From the NCBI GenBank assembly GCA_022865555.1, contig JALHTD010000055.1, positions 1 through 15,776 on the forward strand: DNA of 15,776 bases. The letters run 5' to 3'. Positions 1 to 7,489 of this stretch are shown here, in pieces (positions within the stretch are counted from its first letter, which is position 1; each line of letters starts with the position of its first letter). The notes under the pieces were generated by a model. That model had not been told where the DNA came from. It did not search any database and worked only from the letters and a program-made list of their open reading frames with translations. This DNA is from Thermoanaerobaculaceae bacterium (GTDB taxonomy: Bacteria; Acidobacteriota; Thermoanaerobaculia; Thermoanaerobaculales; Thermoanaerobaculaceae). Position numbers and translations under genes: made by a program.

Positions 1-75
1 CCGGAACGTGATATAGCGGAAGACGTTCAGGGGACCCCACTGGTCGTGCAACTCGTAGAGCAGCCAGTACAGCAT
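1..75 (-). CDS. mraY: MraY, phospho-MurNAc-pentapeptide transferase (N-terminal fragment)
   Basis: Only the first 25 codons are inside the window; the gene runs off the left edge. MraY is the integral membrane enzyme that transfers phospho-MurNAc-pentapeptide from UDP to undecaprenyl phosphate, forming lipid I. The visible peptide starts MLYWLLYEL and contains LNVFRYITFR, which matches the conserved N-terminus of MraY (NVF-x-Y-x-TFR) just before the first membrane helix. The ATG at 75 overlaps the murF TGA by one base (TGATG), and a GGGGGTG stretch lies upstream as a possible ribosome binding site. Position directly after murF is the usual dcw order. The identification rests on a short peptide plus strong synteny. 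Confidence 0.88.
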   Translation of the reverse strand, partial: MLYWLLYELHDQWGPLNVFRYITFR

Positions 76-1433
76 CAGCGCACCCCCGCGCGCAGGCCGT
101 CCACAACAAGCTCGAGACCGATCCCGCGAGATCCCTTCACCAGAACGACGTCACCGGGTCGCAGCAGCCCGCGCAGCAGGTCGAGGGCTTCGCTGGCCGT
201 GGCGACGTGATGGGTCTCGATACCGTCGGCGGCGCGCGCCAACTCGGCTGCGCGTTCGCCTCCGATGGCGACCACCACATTCGCGGCTGTGGCAGCGGCC
301 TGACCCACCCCCCGGTGCAGGGCAGGCGAGGCCGGCCCCAGCTCCAGCATCTCGCCCAGCACCGCCACGCGTCGGCCCGGTGTTCCGGCAAGAAGGCCGA
401 GGACTGCCGCGGCCGCCTGGGGCGACGAGTTGTAGCTGTCGTCCACCACCGTGATGCCGATGGCGGGAAGAACGTGTACCTCACCCCGCCTTGGGGCGGC
501 GTGCAGACGCGCCGCGCAGGGGCCGATGGCCGCAGGATCGACGCCGACCGCGAGCGCAAGCGTCGCAGCAGCCAGCAAGTTCTCGGCTTGATGGTGGCCG
601 GGGAGCGACCACGCCACCTCGAGCGTCCCGAGCGGACCCGCGAGGCGGAAGGCCGAGCCCATGAGGCTGTTCTCGCTGTACTCCTCAAGCCAGAGGTCGC
701 TTTCGCCCGGCACGCCATAGCGCAGGACGTTTCCGCCGAAGCGCGCCGCGAAACCGGCAACGCGGAGGTCGGCGGCGTTGAGCACCAGCAGGCCATCGCG
801 CCGAAGGTGCGGGATGAGCTCGGCCTTGGCCTCGGCGATCGAGTCAACGTCGGCGAAGAACTCCAGGTGGACCGGCGCCACCAGCGTGTACAGCAGCGCG
901 TCGGGCTCGGCGATGGCACCCAGGCGGTCGAGCTCCCCGGCGTGGTTCATGCCGAGCTCGGCGACCATCCAGGCGATCCCCTCCGGCCGGTTGCACAGCT
1001 CCGCCGGGAAGCCAGCCTGGGAGTTACGGCTGCCGCTGGTGAACCCCACCGGGTAAGTTGTCGCGAGGAGAGCGACCAGGAACTCTTTTGTGGTGGTCTT
1101 GCCGATGGAGCCGGTGATCGCAGCCAGCCGATAGGCCGCCCCGGCCCGCTCGTCCCGGGCGAGTCGCTGGAGCGCCGCCAGTGTGTCGGGCACTACGAGT
1201 TGCGGCGCCTGGGTGGCCACCGTACGGCTCACCAGCGCTGCAGCTGCACCGGCGCTCACGGCCTGAGGCACGAAATCGTGGCCGTCCACCCTCTCACCCG
1301 GCAGCGCCACGAAGAGGTCCCCCGGCCGCACCGCGCGCGAGTCGATGGCCAACCCGGTGACGCGCCGGCCGCCCTCGCCCTCGAGGCGGGCTTCCAGGAG
1401 CTTCGCCAGTTCGGCCACGGAGCGACGCATCAC
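75..1433 (-). CDS. murF: MurF, UDP-MurNAc-tripeptide--D-Ala-D-Ala ligase
   Basis: Cytoplasmic ATP-dependent Mur ligase that adds D-Ala-D-Ala to UDP-MurNAc-tripeptide, the last soluble step of peptidoglycan precursor synthesis. The protein is 452 aa, normal for the family. The N-terminal substrate domain shows DSRAVRPGDLFVALPG (about 31-46). The ATP-binding P-loop ITGSIGKTTTKE lies at 106-117. The central-domain motif NSQAGFP is at 137-143, followed by HLEFF and IAEAKAELI near 189-207. The C-terminal ligase domain contains VVDDSYNSSP, characteristic of MurF. The start reads GTGATG: either GTG at 1433 (4-base overlap with the murE TGA) or ATG at 1430 (1-base overlap). A GGAG/GAGGGG purine stretch precedes it. 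It is translationally coupled between murE and mraY. Confidence 0.96.
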   Translation of the reverse strand: MMRRSVAELAKLLEARLEGEGGRRVTGLAIDSRAVRPGDLFVALPGERVDGHDFVPQAVSAGAAAALVSRTVATQAPQLVVPDTLAALQRLARDERAGAAYRLAAITGSIGKTTTKEFLVALLATTYPVGFTSGSRNSQAGFPAELCNRPEGIAWMVAELGMNHAGELDRLGAIAEPDALLYTLVAPVHLEFFADVDSIAEAKAELIPHLRRDGLLVLNAADLRVAGFAARFGGNVLRYGVPGESDLWLEEYSENSLMGSAFRLAGPLGTLEVAWSLPGHHQAENLLAAATLALAVGVDPAAIGPCAARLHAAPRRGEVHVLPAIGITVVDDSYNSSPQAAAAVLGLLAGTPGRRVAVLGEMLELGPASPALHRGVGQAAATAANVVVAIGGERAAELARAADGIETHHVATASEALDLLRGLLRPGDVVLVKGSRGIGLELVVDGLRAGVR

Positions 1434-2887
1434 GCCCCTCTCCGGCGGGCGAGCTCGCGGATCACGTTGCGGTCGTCGAATGGAATGGTGCGATCGGCGA
1501 AGATCTGCTCAGTCTCGTGCCCCTTGCCCGCGACGAGCACCAGGCAGCGCTCATCGGCAAGCGATAGCGCGGCGGCGATCGCCTCCCGGCGGTCTGGAAT
1601 CGCGAGGGCGCGAGGGTTGCCCGAGGCCCGCACGCCGTCCATCACCGCGTCGACGATGGCCCGTGGGTCCTCGGAGCGCGGGTTGTCCGAGGTGACGATC
1701 GGCACGTCCGCGAGGCGCCCGACCACCTCCCCCATCGGCGCGCGCTTGCCAGGGTCACGGTCCCCGCCGCAACCGAACACCACGACGATGCGGCGCTCCT
1801 CGACCTCACGCAGCGCCCGCAGAACCTGCTCGAGGGCGTCCGGGGTGTGCGCATAGTCCACGAACACGGGGAAGTGCGTGCCTGCGGCCACCGGTTCGAG
1901 GCGGCCGGGCAGCGGCTCGGCGCTCGCGAGCCCGCGGACGGCAGCCTCGAGCGGCCAGCCGAGGGCAATGGCCGTGGCGGCGGCAGCGAGCGCGTTGCGG
2001 AGGTTGTGTGCCCCGACGAGCGGCAGGCGGACCGGTGCCTCGCCGACCGGCGTGCGGAGGATGAACGTGGTGCCCTCGAGGTTGGCGGAGACGTCGGCCG
2101 CCGTCACCTGGCAACTGGGTCCGAGGCCGAAGGTCAGGTCTCCCGGCCGGGGCGAGGCTGCGAGACGCGCCATGAAGGGGTCGTCGGCGCCGATCACCCG
2201 TCGGCCGGGGGGCTCGCGGCGCAGGAGATCCGCGAGACGGCACTTCGCGGCGAAGTAGGCCTCAAGGTCGTGGTGGAAGTCGAGGTGGTCGCGGGTCAGG
2301 TTGGTCCAGACACCGACGTCGAACTCCAGACCTGCCACGCGGTCCAGGCTGAGCGCGTGGGAGGAGACCTCCATGACCGCCAACTGCCCCCCCTCACGGG
2401 TGAGTTCCGCCAGCAAGGGTGCCAGGTCGGTCGCCTCGGGAGTGGTGCGAACGGCGCACTCACTGCGCCCTGGCAGCGTGTACGCGATGGTCCCGAGGAC
2501 GCCGTGTGTCACGCCGGCTGCGTCTGCGATCCTGCCAACCAGATCGGCCACGGTGCTCTTGCCGTTGGTGCCCGTGATCCCCACCATCAGGAGGCGGCGC
2601 TCCGGGTGGCCAGCGAGCGTCCAGGCCGCCAGCGCCGAAGCGTGCCGTGGATCGTTCACTGACAACCAGGTAGTCTGCGAGCCCGGGTCACGGTCGGAGA
2701 GCACCGCTACCGCGCCGCGCTCGAGGGCCTGGGCCACGAACTCGATGCCATGATGCCTAGCGCCGGGAAGCGCGGCGAAAGCCCACCCGGGCTGCACCGC
2801 CCCAGACACGTGGGTGATCCCGGTGATCTCCGCATCGGCGCCGCGCAGCGACGCACCGCAGGCAGCGGCAAGCTCGGCGAGCGTCAC
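1430..2887 (-). CDS. murE: MurE, UDP-MurNAc-L-Ala-D-Glu--meso-DAP ligase
   Basis: Cytoplasmic Mur ligase that adds the third residue of the stem peptide; 485 aa, typical length. Visible motifs are the P-loop GITGTNGKST (103-112), TTPEATDL (from 148), EVSSHAL (173-179), NLTRDHLDFH (196-205), the probable carbamylated lysine K215 in YFAAKCRL, VDYAHTPD (343-350), and DNPRSEDP (401-408). In characterised MurE enzymes DNPR binds meso-diaminopimelate rather than lysine, so DAP-type peptidoglycan is predicted. A late GKGHE motif supports the family. The GTG start at 2887 forms a GTGA overlap with the ftsI stop and is preceded by GGGGAG. It lies in the usual order between ftsI and murF. Confidence 0.96.
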   Translation of the reverse strand: MTLAELAAACGASLRGADAEITGITHVSGAVQPGWAFAALPGARHHGIEFVAQALERGAVAVLSDRDPGSQTTWLSVNDPRHASALAAWTLAGHPERRLLMVGITGTNGKSTVADLVGRIADAAGVTHGVLGTIAYTLPGRSECAVRTTPEATDLAPLLAELTREGGQLAVMEVSSHALSLDRVAGLEFDVGVWTNLTRDHLDFHHDLEAYFAAKCRLADLLRREPPGRRVIGADDPFMARLAASPRPGDLTFGLGPSCQVTAADVSANLEGTTFILRTPVGEAPVRLPLVGAHNLRNALAAAATAIALGWPLEAAVRGLASAEPLPGRLEPVAAGTHFPVFVDYAHTPDALEQVLRALREVEERRIVVVFGCGGDRDPGKRAPMGEVVGRLADVPIVTSDNPRSEDPRAIVDAVMDGVRASGNPRALAIPDRREAIAAALSLADERCLVLVAGKGHETEQIFADRTIPFDDRNVIRELARRRGA

Positions 2888-4572
2888 GCCCTCTCCCCGC
2901 GGGTGGGCGGGACCCCCAGCAGCGTCACCACACGGGCGGCGATGCGACCGAAGGCAGGCGCGGCGACCTCAGCCGCCCAGTAGCTGCTCTCAGGCTCGTC
3001 GATGCACACCACGATCAGCACGCTTGGGCTGGGCATGGGCAGGAAGCCGACGAACCAGGCCACGTGACGCCCGGACGCGTAGCTCCCGCCCGATGCCCTC
3101 TGTGCGGTTCCGGTCTTGCCGGCCACCGCGTAGCCCGGAACCTCGGCGGCCTTGCCCGTGCCGTCCTCCACTGCCCCCTCAAGGAGCGTCGCGAGGGAGT
3201 ATGCGACGTGGGTGGGGAGCACGCGGGTGGGGGGCTCTGGCCGGTACGGTGTCACCACACGCCCGCGGCGGTCGCGGGTCTCGAGCACCAGCGTCGGACG
3301 GACCAGCACGCCCCCGTTGGCGATTGCGGCGTATGCCTGCGCCAGCTGCAGCGGCGTCACGCTGATCTCCTGCCCGAGGGCGAGGCTCGCCCGGGAGAGC
3401 GCAGACCAGTGCTGGGGCGAGCGGTAGATTCCCCGCGCCTCGGCGGCCAGCTCGACGCGCGTCGGTCGCCCGAAGCCGAACTGGCGGATCGTGGCATCCA
3501 GTTGGCTCGCCGCCAGGCGGTGGGCTATCCGAATCGCCCCGGTGTTCGACGATTTGGCGAGCACCTCCCGCACGGGCAGCAACCCGTAGCGGGCGTGGTC
3601 GTGGATGAAGACGTTTGCGACCTGGATACCTCCGCCCGAGCAGTCCACGACCTCGGCCGGGTCCAGCACGCCTGCGGTCATCGCGGCCGCCACCACGATC
3701 GGCTTGAAGGTGGAGCCGGGCTCGAGAGCGTCCTCGACGGCGCGGTTTCGGCGCCACTCCGGTGGCGTCAGGCCGATACGGGCAGGGTCGTAGGAGGGGA
3801 GAGAGCCGATGGCGAGCAGTTCGCCGGTGTTGGGGTCCATCACCACCGCGGAGGCGCCCTTGGCCCCGGTTTCCGCCATGGTGCGGGTCAGTTCCTCCTC
3901 GACTACCTGCTGGACACGGCAGTCGAGGGCAAGCACGAGCGACTGCCCGGGTCGGCCCAGAGTGTCTAGACGGAGGTCGAGAGGAGTGGGCGAGGTCTTG
4001 CCGTCGCGCAGCACCCGGTAGACGCTCGGGACGCCGCGCAACGTACGGTCGTAGAACGCTTCAAGGCCAGCCTGCCCGTTCCCCTCGCCGTTGACGAAGC
4101 CCACCGTGGGTCCAGCCAGCGAGCCGTGGGGGTACACACGCCGCTCCGTGCGCAGGGTTCCAACGCCCCGCTGACGCAGCTTTGCCACCGCCTCGGCTAC
4201 CTGAGGGTCCAGATCCTTGGCGACGTAGTAGAAACCGTCGCGCTCCTCCAGCTCCGCGAGAATCTCCTCACGCGACCTGCCCACGAGCTTCGACAGTTTG
4301 GTGGCCAGGGGCGACCGCTGCTCGCGCGCGATCTTGCGCGGGCTGGCATAGACGGCGACACGTTCCACGCTGCCGGCGAGCAGGCGTCCGTCGCGGCTTA
4401 TGATGTCGCCGCGGGGCTCCTCCACCTCAACGGTGCGCTCGCGCTGGCGGGCCGACTCGGCCTCCCAGGTCCGGTGCTCGATGACCTGCACCTGCACCAG
4501 GCGGGCCACGACTACGATCGCCCATGCCGCCAGGGCGATGGTGACCCACCGCAGCCGGGAGGCGCTCGGCAT
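2884..4572 (-). CDS. ftsI: FtsI/PBP3, septal peptidoglycan transpeptidase
   Basis: Class B penicillin-binding protein that crosslinks septal peptidoglycan in the periplasm, anchored in the inner membrane. The 562-aa protein has one N-terminal membrane helix (about 8-28), then the PBP dimerisation region with EEPRGDIISRDG (51-62). The transpeptidase domain carries all three active-site motifs: STFK with nucleophile Ser287, SSN at 341-343 and KTG at 486-488. There is no C-terminal PASTA repeat, so it resembles a Gram-negative FtsI rather than SpoVD or PBP2x. The ATG at 4572 shares one base with the ftsL-like stop (TGATG), with GGAGG 8 nt upstream. Its end overlaps murE by four bases. Confidence 0.95.
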   Translation of the reverse strand: MPSASRLRWVTIALAAWAIVVVARLVQVQVIEHRTWEAESARQRERTVEVEEPRGDIISRDGRLLAGSVERVAVYASPRKIAREQRSPLATKLSKLVGRSREEILAELEERDGFYYVAKDLDPQVAEAVAKLRQRGVGTLRTERRVYPHGSLAGPTVGFVNGEGNGQAGLEAFYDRTLRGVPSVYRVLRDGKTSPTPLDLRLDTLGRPGQSLVLALDCRVQQVVEEELTRTMAETGAKGASAVVMDPNTGELLAIGSLPSYDPARIGLTPPEWRRNRAVEDALEPGSTFKPIVVAAAMTAGVLDPAEVVDCSGGGIQVANVFIHDHARYGLLPVREVLAKSSNTGAIRIAHRLAASQLDATIRQFGFGRPTRVELAAEARGIYRSPQHWSALSRASLALGQEISVTPLQLAQAYAAIANGGVLVRPTLVLETRDRRGRVVTPYRPEPPTRVLPTHVAYSLATLLEGAVEDGTGKAAEVPGYAVAGKTGTAQRASGGSYASGRHVAWFVGFLPMPSPSVLIVVCIDEPESSYWAAEVAAPAFGRIAARVVTLLGVPPTRGERA

Positions 4573-4970
4573 CAGCGGGCCCTCCGGGTCGGCTTGACCG
4601 GCGGCCTCTTCGCCGGCGTGACCTTCGTGAGCAGGAGGCCGCCGTCACGCGTCAGGTGCATGACGTTCTCCTGGGAAACGGGAACGAGCCCCAGCGTGGC
4701 GAGATCGGCCGCCAGCACCGGCGGCGAGGTGAGCACCTCGCGCTCGAGCAGGAAGCGGCGCTGCTCACCCTCCAAGTGGTCGACGGTGCGGGTGAGCTGC
4801 GCGATCTCGTACCGCATCCGCAGCGTGGACTGGCGAGGGGCAACGAAGGCCGCCATCACGACGGAAACCGCCACCGCGCCCATGAAACACCAGGACACCC
4901 ACCGTCTCCACCGGGTGTCCAGCTGACGGCGTAGCCAGTTGTTGCTGGGGCGGTAGCCCCCGATCTTCAT
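4572..4970 (-). CDS. ftsL: FtsL-like bitopic division protein
   Basis: A 132-aa protein with a basic cytoplasmic N-terminus (residues 1-23, rich in Arg and Trp), one membrane helix at about 24-44, and a periplasmic heptad-like region at about 48-82 (RMRYEIAQLTRTVDHLEGE) typical of the FtsL/DivIC coiled-coil family. FtsL forms a complex with FtsB and FtsQ that recruits and activates FtsI/FtsW at the septum. The sequence family is very divergent, so the call rests on topology, size and position between rsmH and ftsI, where ftsL normally sits. A proline- and lysine-rich tail follows (118-132). The ATG at 4970 overlaps the rsmH stop as ATGA, and GGAG lies about 6 nt upstream. Confidence 0.8.
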   Translation of the reverse strand: MKIGGYRPSNNWLRRQLDTRWRRWVSWCFMGAVAVSVVMAAFVAPRQSTLRMRYEIAQLTRTVDHLEGEQRRFLLEREVLTSPPVLAADLATLGLVPVSQENVMHLTRDGGLLLTKVTPAKRPPVKPTRRAR

Positions 4971-5899
4971 CCGTTTCTCCGCGCCGCCACCCGCAGCTTG
5001 GCGGAGCGGGCCCGCGGGTTCTCGGCGAGCTCATCGGGGCCGGGAGTGACCGGCTTGGGGGTGACGATCTCGAGCAGGCGCTCGGGCTGGCACTGGCAGG
5101 CAAAGGTCCCGGGCGGGCAAACGCAGCGCCCCGAGAGGTGTCGCAGCGCCCGCTTCACCAGTCGGTCCTCAAGGGAGTGGAACGCTATGACGGCGAGGCG
5201 CCCACCGGGCCTGAGCAGACGCACGGCCTGGTCGATGGCAACGGGAATCGATTCGAGCTCACGGTTGGTGGCGATGCGCAAGGCCTGAAACGTTCGCGTG
5301 GCCGGGTCGATACGGCCGCGGCGGGGACCAAGGGCCGCGCGCACGACCCGGTGCAGCTCGCCGGTCGTGCGGATCGGTTGCTTCAGGCGGGCACGGATGA
5401 TCGCCCGCGCGACCCGTCTGGCGTGTGGCTCCTCACCGAAATCACGCAGAACCCGCACAAGCTCCTCCTCCCCGGTCTCGGCCAACAGATCCGCAGCAGT
5501 GGCTCCCTCGCCCCCGAAGCGCATGTCGAGCGGGCCGTCGTGGCGGAAGGAAAACCCCCGGGAGGGGGTGTCCAGTTGCAGCGAGGAGACGCCGAGGTCG
5601 AAGAGCACACCATCGACGTCCGCGAGGCCTTGATCGTGGACGATCCCGGCGAGCAGGCGGTAGGACGCGTTGACCAGCACTACCCGTCGCCCGAAGACGG
5701 CCAGCCGCTCGCGTGCCAGCGCGAGCGCCTCGGGGTCCACGTCGAGGCCCAGCAGCCGTGCCTCTGGCTGCGCCTCCAGCAGGGCCCTGGCGTGCCCCCC
5801 CAGGCCGACGGTGGCGTCCACGATCCACCCCTCTGCCGAGGGCGCCAGGGCGGCCACCACCTGGCTGACCAGGACGGGGAGGTGTTCTGCCGGGCACAT
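4967..5899 (-). CDS. rsmH: RsmH (MraW), 16S rRNA m4C1402 methyltransferase
   Basis: SAM-dependent enzyme that N4-methylates C1402 of 16S rRNA in the ribosomal decoding centre; commonly the second gene of dcw clusters. The 310-aa protein shows the SAM-binding DATVGLGGHA (28-37), LGLDVDP (50-56), FDLGVSS (100-106), DGPLDMRF (121-128), PATRTFQALRIATN (199-212), FHSLEDR (240-246) and a C-terminal ENPRARSAKLR (293-303). An insert near residues 259-270 holds four cysteines in a C-x-C-x6-C-x-C arrangement, possibly a metal site. The ATG at 5899 is chosen because the in-frame mraZ TGA lies only nine bases upstream; the intergenic gap is 6 nt. Confidence 0.96.
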   Translation of the reverse strand: MCPAEHLPVLVSQVVAALAPSAEGWIVDATVGLGGHARALLEAQPEARLLGLDVDPEALALARERLAVFGRRVVLVNASYRLLAGIVHDQGLADVDGVLFDLGVSSLQLDTPSRGFSFRHDGPLDMRFGGEGATAADLLAETGEEELVRVLRDFGEEPHARRVARAIIRARLKQPIRTTGELHRVVRAALGPRRGRIDPATRTFQALRIATNRELESIPVAIDQAVRLLRPGGRLAVIAFHSLEDRLVKRALRHLSGRCVCPPGTFACQCQPERLLEIVTPKPVTPGPDELAENPRARSAKLRVAARRNG

Positions 5900-5905
5900 C
5901 CTGCA

Positions 5906-6346
5906 TCACTGCTCCAGTGCGGCGAGAGCGGCGAGATCCTCGACGGAGAAGGCGCTTGCAAGCTCGGCCTGCGCCCGGTCGCGAGCCACCACGGCGAGGA
6001 ACCGGCCACGGCCCGAGACGACGACCTCGCCGTTGACTCCCAGCACCTCGCGCAGCAGCGCGGGGACAAGCACCCTGCCCTGCGCGTCCACCTCGCCCTC
6101 CTGGCCGTAGTTGGCGTGCTCCAGGAGGCGCTGAACCAGAGGGTCCATCGAAGGCCGAACGAGGAAGCGGCGCTCCAGTTCTTCCCAGACTGTTTGCGGA
6201 TACACGCGGAGCTCGAGGGGGCTCAGGGATGTCACGAAGACGCGCGGGCCAAACCATTCCTCGAGTTGGGTTTTCAGGCGAGCCGGGAGCTTCAGGCGAC
6301 CCTTGTCATCGACGGTAGCCTGATAGCTGCCGCGAAAAGTCTCCAT
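5906..6346 (-). CDS. mraZ: MraZ, dcw-cluster transcriptional regulator
   Basis: DNA-binding regulator of the SpoVT/AbrB-like fold that in E. coli represses its own dcw promoter. The 146-aa protein contains the two tandem half-domains of MraZ, each marked by a D-x-x-GR-x-x-x-P element: DDKGRLKLP at 13-21 and DAQGRVLVP at 87-95. The reading frame stays open to 6406, but ATG at 6346 is preferred: it gives the conserved N-terminus METFRGSYQAT and has GGGAGG six bases upstream. The longer version would run through the GTGGA operator repeats. It is first gene of the minus-strand dcw operon and probably autoregulatory, given those repeats. Confidence 0.95.
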   Translation of the reverse strand: METFRGSYQATVDDKGRLKLPARLKTQLEEWFGPRVFVTSLSPLELRVYPQTVWEELERRFLVRPSMDPLVQRLLEHANYGQEGEVDAQGRVLVPALLREVLGVNGEVVVSGRGRFLAVVARDRAQAELASAFSVEDLAALAALEQ

Positions 6347-6352
6347 GCTCCG

Positions 6353-6358
6353 CCTCCC
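6353..6358 (-). promoter_or_regulatory. Shine-Dalgarno site of mraZ
   Basis: GGGAGG on the minus strand, six bases before the ATG at 6346. It decides the mraZ start against the in-frame upstream ATG at 6406. Confidence 0.75.
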
Positions 6359-6391
6359 GGGACCCGCTGCCGCGGATGTGGGCCATGTCGG

Positions 6392-6416
6392 TCCACTTCG
6401 CTCCACTTTTGTCCAC
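6392..6416 (-). promoter_or_regulatory. MraZ box array (three GTGGA direct repeats)
   Basis: On the minus strand GTGGA occurs at 6416-6412, 6406-6402 and 6396-6392, exactly 10 bp apart, separated by CAAAA and GCGAA. A weaker ATGGC follows one period later at 6386-6382. Characterised MraZ operators are direct repeats of a TGGG-like or AAAGTGG-like core with a period of about 10 bp just ahead of mraZ, and this array fits that design. It begins about where transcription from the adjacent promoter should start, so bound MraZ would hinder initiation or early elongation. Repeats and spacing are seen directly; MraZ binding is inferred. Confidence 0.8.
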
Positions 6417-6420
6417 CGCC

Positions 6421-6450
6421 ATGATGAGGCGCAGGGGGGCCTGCTGTCAA
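6421..6450 (-). promoter_or_regulatory. Predicted sigma70-type promoter of the dcw operon
   Basis: The minus strand carries a perfect -35 TTGACA (6450-6445), an 18-bp spacer and a weak -10 CATCAT (6426-6421, four of six matches to TATAAT). The predicted start lies near 6413, inside the first GTGGA repeat, leaving a leader of about 67 nt before mraZ. The spacer contains a small inverted repeat, GCAGG-CCCC-CCTGC. Confidence 0.6.
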
Positions 6451-6500
6451 GATCCTCAGGGGGGCGAGGCGTGTTCCTGCTAGGTGTGACCGGCTTCGTT

Positions 6501-6532
6501 GTCCCGCGAGGCGTCGAAAAACGCGGTGGGAC
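6501..6532 (-). terminator. Hairpin directly after the second isomerase gene (weak terminator candidate)
   Basis: GTCCC at one end pairs with GGGAC at the other, with an inner GCG/CGC pairing and an asymmetric bulge. It begins at the first base after the TAG stop at 6533. No T-run follows on the minus strand, so it is not a classical intrinsic terminator; it may protect an mRNA 3' end or be incidental. Confidence 0.3.
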
Positions 6533-7489
6533 CTACTTGGTGGTCGCCAAGAGCTCGGGGTGCGTCTCGACGACGTAGCGCTTCTTGAGCTCGGTGACCA
6601 CGGAGGTGATGTGGCTGCGGTAGCGCTGGTCCAGCTCCTGCTGGCGCAGCTCGCTCTCCACTTCCTCAAAAGGCTTCGGACTCGGTGGGATTCGTTCGAT
6701 GAGCTGGACGACGTGGACGCCAGTGCTGCTGATGAAAGGGTCGGAGACCTCACCGGGCTTCAGCTTCAGGACTGCGTCCCGTACCTCCGGGCGGAGATCC
6801 TCCATCACGAGAATCCCAAGGTCACCCCCGCTTACCTGGCCGGCGGCTACCTCCCTCTCCACCAGAACCTTGAAGTCCCCGGAAGCGCGGGCGGCCGCCA
6901 CCAGACGGCGCGCGGCGGCGAGCTTGGCCTCCAGGTCGGTGCGGTCGGCCGCCAGCGGCATGACGATGTGTTCCAGATGTGCCCGCTCGCCGATCATGTA
7001 CTTGTCTTTCTCGCGTGCGTACCTTTGCCGCAGCTCCTCCTCGGTGATTGGAAGGTCACCCACCTCCCGCTTGATCAGCCTCTGGATCAGCATGCTCTCA
7101 CGTAGGCGAGCCTTCAGGCCCTCCAGGGTCAGGCCGGACGCATGGAGCATCTTCTCGAACGCCGCGTCGTCCGGGACGCGGTTGTCCGCCCGCAACTGCT
7201 GCACCGCGGCGTTGAGCTCCTCGTCGGAGATCTCGAGTTTGAGCTCGGTGGCGCGCTCGAGGATGCAGAGCTCGTCTGCCGCCTGCTGCACGAGGTCGGC
7301 ATAGGCCGCGGGGGGTATCTCCTTTCCGGTCTCGGTGGCGCGCTCCGCCGCGCGCTGACGGATGTCCGCTGTGGTCAGGATGCGGTCGTTGACCCTCACC
7401 ACGATTCCCTCAACGAGCTGGCGTTCCGCTGCAAAGGCCGGCGCACCCACCAGCAACGTAGCGAGTGTGAGTACTCTGATGCCTTTCAT
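6533..7489 (-). CDS. Exported SurA-like parvulin peptidyl-prolyl isomerase
   Basis: Periplasmic folding factor predicted to act on outer-membrane or secreted proteins. From the ATG at 7489 the 318-aa product has a cleavable signal peptide (1-20, ending APAFA before AERQL), a SurA/PrsA-type N-terminal helical chaperone region (about 22-165, with VVRVNDRILTTADI at its start), and one parvulin domain (about 170-266) with HLEHIVMP, GGDLGIL and the late HVVQLIE strand. A C-terminal helix follows. E. coli SurA has two parvulin domains; only one is seen here. The frame is open far upstream, but the ATG overlaps the previous stop as ATGA and has AAGGG upstream. It forms an operon with the lipoprotein isomerase. 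Confidence 0.87.
   Translation of the reverse strand: MKGIRVLTLATLLVGAPAFAAERQLVEGIVVRVNDRILTTADIRQRAAERATETGKEIPPAAYADLVQQAADELCILERATELKLEISDEELNAAVQQLRADNRVPDDAAFEKMLHASGLTLEGLKARLRESMLIQRLIKREVGDLPITEEELRQRYAREKDKYMIGERAHLEHIVMPLAADRTDLEAKLAAARRLVAAARASGDFKVLVEREVAAGQVSGGDLGILVMEDLRPEVRDAVLKLKPGEVSDPFISSTGVHVVQLIERIPPSPKPFEEVESELRQQELDQRYRSHITSVVTELKKRYVVETHPELLATTK

Noticed and set aside
207..1856. 549-aa plus-strand open frame across murF and murE
   Set aside because: Antisense to two clear Mur ligases with conserved motifs; low-complexity Arg/Gly/His-rich translation typical of GC-rich shadow frames.
6347..6406. Longer mraZ from ATG 6406
   Set aside because: The extra 20 residues are not family-like, run through the operator repeats, and the ATG at 6346 has the good Shine-Dalgarno.
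5138..6424. 428-aa plus-strand open frame across rsmH and mraZ
   Set aside because: Antisense shadow of two well-supported genes with no recognisable domain.
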